Positions 57,062 through 64,000 of a DNA stretch of 64,000 nt are shown piece by piece. The translations under genes and the position numbers were made by a program. The DNA lies in assembly GCA_039881045.1 (NCBI GenBank), contig JAYWVB010000004.1, positions 372,001 to 436,000 of the forward strand, written 5' to 3'. This stretch comes from Chaetomium olivaceum (lineage: Eukaryota > Ascomycota > Sordariomycetes > Sordariales > Chaetomiaceae). The notes under the pieces were generated by a model. It was not told the origin of the DNA and made no database searches. It saw only the letters and a list, made by a program, of their open reading frames with translations. Position 1 is the stretch's first letter, and each line of letters opens with the position of its first letter.

Positions 57062-57463
57062 ATGAAGACAATTATCATCGCTACGCTCATTGTAGCTCTC
57101 GCCGCGGCTGCACCTGTAGCTACACGTAAGTTCATTCCAATCCCACTCAGATATCCACACCTCTCATGGGCCTCCTTTTTGAAACTAGGACATTCTACTA
57201 AAATCATCGTCTACAGCGGATCAGTTAGGACAACGAGTCCAAGCTCGAGACGGCACTACGAGTTCGACCCTGATTTTGCCTTCAAGACCAAGAAACGCGA
57301 TGGAACAACCGAGTTTGATCCCGACTTTGCCTTCAAAAGGGGTGAGAGTGGGAGTGAGAAGAAGCGCGACGGGACGACTGAGTTCGACCCGGACTTTGCT
57401 TTCAAGAAGGTTAGGCGTGATGGCACCACTGAATTTGACCCCGACTTCGCCTTCAAGAAGTAA
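57062..57463 (+). CDS. Secreted repeat-containing precursor peptide, candidate RiPP precursor (UstA-like architecture)
   Basis: Exon 1 (57062-57125) encodes a signal peptide, MKTIIIATLIVALAAAAPVA, and ends at GTAAGT. Exon 2 begins at 57225 if the second of two nearby AGs is used, giving 100 residues; the unspliced frame is also open (133 residues). The rest is four copies of the motif EFDPDFAF followed by Lys, at 57260-57286, 57311-57337, 57380-57406 and 57431-57457. Copies 2-4 are preceded by DGTT and by KKR, KKR and RR, i.e. Kex2-type dibasic sites. The four cores are identical in protein but differ at synonymous positions. Signal peptide, repeated cores, dibasic spacers and adjacent UstYa genes together match the architecture of fungal Kex2-processed RiPP precursors. 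The core matches no product I recognise. The first copy lacks a clean DGTT leader and shows an apparent one-base loss. It is not a mating pheromone precursor by sequence. Confidence 0.8.
   Translation: MKTIIIATLIVALAAAAPVATRKFIPIPLRYPHLSWASFLKLGHSTKIIVYSGSVRTTSPSSRRHYEFDPDFAFKTKKRDGTTEFDPDFAFKRGESGSEKKRDGTTEFDPDFAFKKVRRDGTTEFDPDFAFKK
57260..57457 (+). repeat. Four 27-bp core repeats in the precursor gene
   Basis: Cores start at 57260, 57311, 57380 and 57431 (spacings 51, 69 and 51 bp). Each encodes EFDPDFAF-Lys; base differences fall only at third codon positions. Confidence 0.92.
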
Positions 57464-58368
57464 TTAGAGAAGGAACGAAAAGAGTGGGTGGGGGACTTGT
57501 TGCGGGGACAAAGAAGACCACCGAGAGGCTGTGTCGAAGTTTGCGCATGCATGTATGTATGTACAGATTACATCTGCCTGTACGGAATACATTTATTTCG
57601 TACCCAGTTTATTAGTAAAATGCCGGCCGCAGTGAGAGTGAACTGCCAAGCGCAGAGGGCAGCCTTCTGTGTTACAGTACTCCTAGCTCGCGTCTTTCCG
57701 GAGACTTGATAATAGGTACGCAAGGGAGAGGCGCTGTTGTTGCAAACTTCTGAGATCTGTTATTTTGCAGCCGTATTAGGAAGGTAAACGAGTCAGGCCA
57801 TCTGCAAGACTGATCCAACCAACATGCAACCAAACCTGAGTGTTGTTACCTACGTAAAGGACCGTACATTGTACTGTGACATATGCGGTGTGATTCCAAG
57901 TCAGATCTGCATTGCAATATACTTGCTTGCTGCCTTGCCTTCCATGCCGCTATTTGGTGCTACCGGAACGGATATTCCGCCGTAACGGCGCAGCAATGCA
58001 CAACCCCAATTTACTGCTGCTATCTTTATTTTCAGCCGTTTTCTAGTTGTCAAACGACCAGTCTCACTGTCTCTCACACAGCGCACAGTACCTCCTCCTC
58101 CTCCTCCCCTCCTCCTGCCTTGCTTATCATTAAATGTATGGTACACGAAACCACCTGCTGATTAATTCCCTTTGGCGAGGTTTATATCTGCCTGGATTAA
58201 AGCATCTCGTTCAGATTCCACAACCAGACTTTACTCCCAGCCTCCCAACATTTCCATTCCGTATCCCATCGCACTCGCAGTTACCTTGAGACAGCCCAAC
58301 ACCATAAGCCTCCAGGCCGTTGTCTGATCCTTATTCGAGGTTTCCCCAAGGCACCCATATCCATCGCC
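57464..58368. other. Intergenic, no gene seen
   Basis: About 0.9 kb between the precursor and the monooxygenase (both +). A short CTCCTC microsatellite lies near 58090-58115. No further precursor-type repeat was found. Confidence 0.5.
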
Positions 58369-59259
58369 ATGGTTGACACTCAGCCCATCCGCGTCGCCAT
58401 CTCTGGCGGCGGCCTCGCAGGAGCATCCCTCCTTCATGCTCTGCTCAAGTACCCGCACATCGACGCGCACATTTTTGAGTCCAGCGCCGCATTTAAGGAA
58501 GCCGGCATGGCCATTGGCGTGACTCGCAACGCTCTGACGTCTCTAGACCTTATGGGCTCTTCTGCCACTCAATGCCTGGAGCGTGCCGGGGCTGTTGCCA
58601 TGCAAGGCGTGCGCTTTCTATTGGCCGAGGGCGACAGACCGGGGAGTGTAGTCGACGAGGTGGACTACGCTAGCTCGGGAAACAAACGGCTGACGAGCAT
58701 TGTCCATCGCGCTGACTTCTTGCGCGAGCTGCTCGCCGACGTCCCCCAGGAGCGCATGCACGCCTCCAAGAAATTGGAGAGGGTCGACGGAGACGACGGC
58801 TCAGGCCACTCCGTCACCCTGCACTTCACCGACGGCACCACCCACGAGTGCGACATCCTCGTCGGCGCCGACGGCATCCACAGCACCGTCCGGAAGCTCG
58901 TCCTGGGCGCGGACGATCCAGCCGCGTCCCCGCGGAACACGGGTGTGTGGACCGCCATGACGCTTCAGCCGTACGCGGCCGCCCAGGCCAGCATCGGCAA
59001 GGACGTCATCAATTTCGAGGACCCCCGCGAGCACTCGTGGATTGGCCGCGGGTCCTTCCTCATGCACAACCTGCTCGGCGGCGGCCAACTGGTGCAGCTC
59101 GTCGTTGCTGCCCGGGAGAAAGAAGCCGTCGGGTCCGACCGCTGGGGCCGCACCGTGAGCGCGGACGAGCTCAGGAAGATCTACCAGGACTGGCCACCGC
59201 ATCTCTCTAAAGCCGTCGAATCGGTATGCCCTTCCTCTTTCCTTTCACCCCCTCATCAT

Positions 59260-59291
<32 letters not shown>

Positions 59292-59782
59292 TCACCAACG
59301 GACTACGGACTAACCCCCAAGCCCAGCTCCTCTGCCAACAACCCTCCCAACCCGCCATGTACCTTTGGGAGCACCACCTTCCCGCACGCACCTACGTCTC
59401 CGGGCCCCTCTGCATTATGGGCGACGCAGCCCACGCCACCACGCCCTGGCAGGGCTCTGGCGGCGGCATGTCGCTCGAGGACAGCCTCGTGCTGTCTGTG
59501 CTGCTGGGCGGCCACGCGTCAAACCCCGCCGAGGCCCGCCTAGCGTTGAAGGTGTATGATCGGGTGCGTAGGCCGCGCACGCAGAGGATTGTGGAGTCGA
59601 GTCGGGGGACAGGGGAGGTTTTGACGGGAGCTGGTGGGGAGGATGCCACGGTGGAGGGGTATTTCAGGGAGCCGGGGACGCTGTTGAGGAGGTGGGACTT
59701 TATTCTGGATTTGGACGTGGAGAAGCATGTGCAAGAGGCTGTGGAATTGTTGGGCCAGTTGAAGCGGGAGGGCACTACTTAG
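58369..59782 (+). CDS. FAD-dependent aromatic-hydroxylase-type monooxygenase
   Basis: Group A flavoprotein monooxygenase (salicylate hydroxylase-like), soluble, NAD(P)H-dependent. Exons 58369-59223 and 59327-59782 give 436 residues (donor GTATGC, branch CTAAC, acceptor CCCAG). Motifs: the N-terminal dinucleotide fold VAISGGGLAGASLLHAL (GxGxxG type), the second FAD site DILVGADGIHSTVR (the DG motif), and PLCIMGDAAHATTPWQGSGGGMSLED (the GD motif plus the P-x-x-G-x-G helix of this class). It lies 0.9 kb downstream of the precursor, on the same strand, and convergent with the NmrA-like gene. Ustiloxin-type clusters are known to include flavin monooxygenases, so a role in modifying the peptide is plausible but inferred. 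The intron holds a 28-base C run. Confidence 0.9.
59260..59287. repeat. 28-base poly-C run inside an intron
   Basis: Unbroken C run in the single intron of the FAD monooxygenase gene, 36 bases after the donor. Its exact length is likely unreliable in any assembly. Confidence 0.85.
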
Positions 59783-59955
59783 GGCCCTAGGCGGTTGTTG
59801 ATGGGATATGGGAAGGGGTTTCTAGTTAATAGTACTCGAGTACCTACTTAGTAGCTACCTACTAGGTATCCATACTAACTGACAAGTGAGCTACATTGCG
59901 TATAATCCCCTGTTCCGTCCAAACCACTCTAGTCTTGATGATAATGCCTGCCAAG

Positions 59956-60900
59956 CTACTCCTCCAGCAAGGCCTTCAACGCGTCTGCGGGCGTCCGGGT
60001 CGGGGGAGCTAGGTCCAACACTGCCTTGCTCGTCGCAGAAGCCCTCGACTTTTCACTCTCAACAGTGTCCAGAGAGTTCTTCACCGACATGATGACGCTC
60101 CTCGACTCTGGTGCTGCCGCGGCCATGGCCTCTATCCACGACATATCCCTGAAAATGACATTCTCGACCCGCGTGCTAATGTACTCCTCCACCAGCTTCA
60201 CAATCTGCGCCCCATTGATGTCCTCGGGCCCATTCACGATGTACTTTTCTTTGTTGTGCTTGGAGGGATCTGCTTCGGCGAGGAGGTGAGCTGCCAGAAC
60301 ACCAACCTCCCACGGGTCGATTATGGCCATCGGGGCATGCTCTGGTGGCAACAACCGTAGCGTGTCCTGTTTCCCGGTCTTGCGATACTCCTTGATCAGC
60401 GCCGCAGCGGTACCGAGAGCATAGCTGTGGAAGAGGTTTGGCTGAAGCGAGGTCCACTGCAAGGCGGCAAACTCGGGTGAGCTGAGTAGAGCCTCGATCG
60501 CCCAGTGCTGGCGTGGGTAGTAGGCTGCGCAATCCGGCCGGACGTTGGCAGCTGACGTAGAGATGCGCACAACGTACTGGACACCCGCTTGGAGCGCGGC
60601 GAGGTGGAAGCCCGATTCTTCGGGGAACTGGTTGCGTTCGTTGTGGGACGCAATGAAGGCTCGGGTGACCCCTTGCTCGCGTAGCCAGTCGGCCGTGATA
60701 TCCACCCAGTTCTTCTCTAAGACCTCGACGCCTGGGAGGCTTGCAAATTGTTGTGCCACGGGGCTTTGCAGGGATCGTGTTAGGGCGAGGATTCGGCTGC
60801 CGGAGAGAGTGGTGCTTGTTTTGAGCAATTTGGAAAGAGTCTCAACTACTCCCCTGCCGGTGTTGCCAGTAGCACCAGCAACAAGAATAGTTGCAGTCAT
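59956..60900 (-). CDS. NmrA-like / isoflavone-reductase-like NAD(P)-binding protein
   Basis: Atypical short-chain dehydrogenase of the NmrA family, intronless, 314 residues, cytosolic. The N-terminal Rossmann motif TILVAGATGNTGRGVVETL (GxxGxxG) starts at residue 4. Then come ILALTRSLQSPVAQQFASLPGVEVLEKNW, an acidic patch for substrate/NADP discrimination, AFIASHNERN, and RISTSAANVRPDCAAYYPRQHWAIEALLSSP. The Tyr-x-x-x-Lys pair of classical SDRs is replaced by a YPRQH context, common in NmrA/isoflavone-reductase members, some of which are enzymes and some redox sensors. The C-terminal part carries MAIIDPWEVGVLAAHLL and YIVNGPEDINGAQIV. It ends the putative peptide cluster. The asperipin cluster also contains an isoflavone-reductase-like enzyme, so a reductive tailoring role is a reasonable inference. 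Confidence 0.87.
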   Translation of the reverse strand: MTATILVAGATGNTGRGVVETLSKLLKTSTTLSGSRILALTRSLQSPVAQQFASLPGVEVLEKNWVDITADWLREQGVTRAFIASHNERNQFPEESGFHLAALQAGVQYVVRISTSAANVRPDCAAYYPRQHWAIEALLSSPEFAALQWTSLQPNLFHSYALGTAAALIKEYRKTGKQDTLRLLPPEHAPMAIIDPWEVGVLAAHLLAEADPSKHNKEKYIVNGPEDINGAQIVKLVEEYISTRVENVIFRDMSWIEAMAAAAPESRSVIMSVKNSLDTVESEKSRASATSKAVLDLAPPTRTPADALKALLEE

Positions 60901-61803
60901 GGTTACCGCGGTGCCAATATCAGGTTAAGTTGGGAACGGTGGATGGCAAGTAAGTATGTACCAGGTAGGTTGGGAAACTGTACGGAATACCTATGACAGA
61001 TAGTCTTGTCGAGAAGAGGGCCCGAGAAGAACAATCTTGGGTTCAGATGCATCATGCCAGTCTCTTAAATACAGCGCACGCATGGCGTCATTGTCGCATC
61101 TACATAGCTATAGATAGGTACTTTAGTCATTGTCGGACATAAAACCTCGGATATAAACCTCAGTCGCCGTTTAAATGTTGCCGAAATCACAACTGTCGCC
61201 GAAATCCGTTACTAGATTTGTCAGACAGCTCTTACCGATCGCCTTTACTAATTCAAAAGAGCCAAGGTGAATCGAGAATTACTCCACCTCTCCTGTACCA
61301 AGTCAAATGCCAAGATTACAACCAAGAGAACGACGAGTAACTCCAGCCATACCGTGGATTGTTTGATGATTACAACAGCATCACCTTAGAATAGAAGTGT
61401 TCGCCGCTCCAACACCGGCATGTGTGCCGGCATAGCCTACACGAGGGAGACGGCTGAATCCGCGGGCGCAGTCTGTGGGATTATTATTATGGACAACTCC
61501 CTTAACATCATGTGCACATGGGCAACTTTAGCGCCGGGCCAAATCAAGAGCCCTTGTTTGTTTGAGTACAGAAGAGCAGACGAGATCTTGTATTATCAAA
61601 TAGCTATACTTCTATGCAAGTAGTAATTAACTGCAAGACAAAAAAGCGCTTGTACCTAGATGGTTTAAGCCGCAGGAGTTACACAGATTAATACATCAGT
61701 TTTGGAACCAGGCACTGACCCGGCGCTATGTAGTGGGTAAAAAAAAGCAAGGGAGCATTCATAAACTCCATACGGCTATTTCAGATGAGATACCATTGTC
61801 GCT

Positions 61804-61883
<80 letters not shown>

Positions 61884-61973
61884 GTTCGGTGACAATGTAG
61901 GGCACCGGAATAGTTTCCTCTTGTAGCAAATACACAGGTACCTCCTCAGACTACATCTAAGATCTATCCCACT
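60901..61973. other. Intergenic region with long poly-G tract
   Basis: About 1.07 kb between the NmrA-like gene start (-) and the SNF2 helicase stop (-). The only notable feature is a 78-base G run. No gene was recognised. Confidence 0.55.
61805..61882 (+). repeat. 78-base poly-G tract flanked by a 7-bp inverted repeat
   Basis: Unbroken G run 91 bp downstream of the helicase stop codon. CATTGTC sits shortly before it and GACAATG shortly after it, an exact inverted pair. It may be a G-quadruplex-forming tract or a sequencing/assembly artefact. Confidence 0.9.
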
Positions 61974-64000
61974 TCAAGCAAGCAGTTTCAAGATATCACC
62001 CATTCGCGTCTCCTTTACCTTTTTCTGCTTGCCCTGCTTCTCCTGGAAAGCCTTATTGACAAGCTCTCTCTTTTCTCCCTGAATGTCAAGCACCCGCTCT
62101 TCGACGGTGCCCTCCATTACTAGGCGCCAGACCGTTGTGGGGCGGGTCTGACCCAAACGATGGACACGGTCAACAGCCTGGTCCTCGATGGCAGGGGCCC
62201 ACCAGCTGTCAGCAAGAACGACCGTGTCAGCCGAGACCAGGTTCAATCCAACACTGCATACGCTCAGACTGGCAAGCATAATGCGGGTAGCAGGGTCGTG
62301 GTCGAGAGCACGAATGGCGGCATCGCGTTTGGACGTATTCATGCTGCCGTCGATGCGGGTGTAAGTGTACCCCGCCTCGTCCAATTGCTGCTGGATGACG
62401 GTCAAGAACGATGTCCACTGAGAGAAGATGATCACCTTGGATCCATCGTTCTTCAGAGTAGCCTGGAGAATCTTGAGCAGCGCTTCGGTCTTGGAGCTCT
62501 TTGTCTCCGGGTCGAGGTTCTCCTCTTCCTCCTGGGCCGAGTGTTCGGGCGCCGGCTCGACTAGCTTGTCCTCGGCCAGCTCGGCGCGGCACATGGGACA
62601 CTTGTGTTGTATCTCAATGACTTTGGAGATACAGGCGCGGCAAAATGAATGCTTGCAGTGAGTGATGACGGGGTCCGTCAGGTGTTCCATGCAAACGGGG
62701 CATTCCTCTTGGCTCTCGATGATGAGCTGAAGCGCCTGTTGCAGGAGCGCACGGTTCTCGTCATTGAGAGGGACGACGTCTTGCTCTTCGAGGAGCTTCA
62801 TTAGGTCGATGATACGCTCTTTGCATAGTGTCCAGTGATTGCACCTGCGTTTGTTAGCTGCTGTCTTCTGAAATGAAGGAGGGCACACACGTTTGGCGAA
62901 GGCGGAGCAGTCTCTCGAGGACGCCTTGAAATCTGCCCTTTTGGCCAGACTTCGACTTGTTCTGAAATTCCTGTAGAGCTCCTTGAGCCTCGGATCTACC
63001 ACGGGTTAGCGGTATAGTCAACACAACAAGACAACTGGTGTAGGCTATGTACTTACAGCAAAGCTTCGTATTTCTTCTTTTCGTCCGCCCAAAAGGTAAT
63101 GCGGTGGATGTATTCAGTCTTGGCCGGAAGTCTGAGGTCGACGAACTTCATGTCTTTCCGCCGGCGGAGGCAGACATCCTTCATGAGGGACTGCAAGAGG
63201 GCCTCGGCACGGGTTTCTCCGAGTGCCAGCGGCCGTGCAATGACGGTGTTAAAAATATCAGACTGTTCAATGCCGCCCGTGATGTGGAGGAACTTGACAA
63301 GGGAGTGAAGATCCTTGATATTGTTGACGCTGGATAGCTTGGTCAGTTAAAGCAATAGCAGGGTCTTGCGTCAAGCTTACATTGGGGTTCCCGTAAGGAC
63401 CCATCTTGATTTCGCCGTCAACTTGCAGGCAGCCTCGGCCGCTTTTGTTTTGGCGTTGCGAATGGTGTGGCCTTCGTCCAGAACGACACGGCGCCAGTCC
63501 ATCTTGGACAGAGGGCCGCCTATCGCTGTGTCGCTGGTCAGGGTGCCGTAGCTTGTAATGATAACCCCAAATTTCTTCAGAGACTTGGCGGCAGTCTGCC
63601 GGGCAGCTCCGTGATAGACGAGTACTTCAGGTAGGTGTTCATCGGAGACGTGGCGCTTAATTTGTTGTTCCCAGTTGCTCATCACACCAACTGGCGCAAC
63701 GATGAGTGTGGTCCCCGGCCCGCCGGTCATAATCAGGCTGATGACTTGGAGCGTCTTGCCGAGGCCCATGTCGTCGGCTAGAATGCCGCCAGATAGGAGG
63801 GTAGGGGGAGCTGCAACGGTAAAGTTGGTGGCAATGTTGACATATCGGCCCTTGGCATCCCGCTTCCAAAGCTGAACAGAATCTGGTGAACCTGGCTCCG
63901 GAAACACGGGGTTCTCCTTTGCTGTGAGCCAAGCAAGGCCTTGGAGCTGATACGGCAGCAACGTAGCAGACACTTTGTCCGGTTGTTCGGCCTGAGGCAT
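61974..64000 (-). CDS. SNF2-family ATPase with RING finger, Rad5/HLTF-like (5' end outside window)
   Basis: DNA-dependent ATPase and E3 ubiquitin ligase type protein of post-replication repair/chromatin. Visible exons: 64000-63381 (continues beyond the window edge), 63329-63057, 62995-62891 and 62844-61974, phases consistent, about 622 residues seen. Order: LLPYQLQGLAWL, ILADDMGLGKTLQVISL (Walker A, motif I), RVVLDEGHTIRN (motif II, DEGH), WVLTGTPI (motif III), a RING finger inserted between the ATPase lobes (CPVCMEHLTDPVITHCKHSF through CPMCRAEL), then the helicase C lobe with KVIIFSQWTSFLTVIQQQL, SLSVCSVGLNLVSADTV and AVDRVHRLGQTR. This RING-in-SNF2 layout defines the Rad5/Rad16/HLTF group. 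The N-terminal half, where a HIRAN domain would settle Rad5/HLTF, is missing. The ATG at 64000 is not claimed as the true start. Confidence 0.9.

Noticed and set aside
57062..57463. Mating pheromone precursor
   Set aside because: It shares a signal peptide and Kex2-type repeats with alpha-factor-like precursors, but the repeated core (EFDPDFAF) lacks the Trp/Cys-rich pheromone pattern, and the neighbours are peptide-modifying oxidases.
1..64000. CRISPR array, insertion sequences or bacterial operons
   Set aside because: The window is eukaryotic; no spacer-repeat array, transposase or long terminal repeats were seen.

Overview
This is nuclear DNA of a filamentous ascomycete, most likely a sordariomycete of the Sordariales/Chaetomiaceae type. 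The evidence is many short introns (about 50-80 bp) with GTRNGT donors, CTRAC-like branch points and YAG acceptors; monocistronic genes on both strands; fungal-specific families (AA9 lytic polysaccharide monooxygenase, UstYa/DUF3328, fungal rhodopsin-like 7TM protein, DUF7053-like protein); and a divergent histone H4 variant of the kind known from Neurospora. Gene models below were built by hand from splice signals and reading-frame phase. Species-level placement is not possible from this window alone.

Layout. 0-14 kb is housekeeping: NatA auxiliary subunit (+), aspartate aminotransferase (-), Rrp1/Nop52 (+), sphingoid long-chain-base kinase (-), the ER t-SNARE Ufe1 (-), an MFS drug:H+ antiporter (+) and an odd tRNA-Gly(UCC) (-). 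14.8-21.7 kb is one very large, low-complexity, charged gene (-) with repeated Trp-Gly/Lys modules set in Glu-Pro linkers; it is broken by four apparent frameshifts. 21.7-24.9 kb has no recognisable gene. 25-34 kb holds a DUF7053-like gene, an enoyl-reductase-type MDR enzyme, the calcineurin-target factor Crz1 and the alternative oxidase. 36-47 kb holds a membrane-linked GNAT-like protein, a five-exon histone H4 variant made of exons too short to stand out as open frames, Svf1, mitochondrial ribosomal protein L11, a Hal4/Sat4-type kinase and Hsp10. 48.6-49.8 kb is an AA9 LPMO gene with a frameshift and a possible premature stop.

The most interesting region is 53.4-60.9 kb, which looks like an undescribed fungal ribosomally made peptide (RiPP) cluster. 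It has two UstYa-family (DUF3328) genes with both HxxHC motifs, a secreted precursor gene with four copies of an invariant EFDPDFAF core separated by dibasic Kex2-type sites, a FAD-dependent aromatic-hydroxylase-type monooxygenase and an NmrA/isoflavone-reductase-like NAD(P)-binding enzyme. A 7TM protein gene lies just upstream. The window ends inside a Rad5/HLTF-type SNF2-RING helicase gene.

Several otherwise well-conserved genes carry single- or double-base indels in short runs (NatA subunit, giant gene, AA9, first precursor repeat), and there is a 78-base poly-G tract. Part of this may be sequence error, and the raw reads would decide. Most other genes are intact, including all the enzymes of the peptide cluster.
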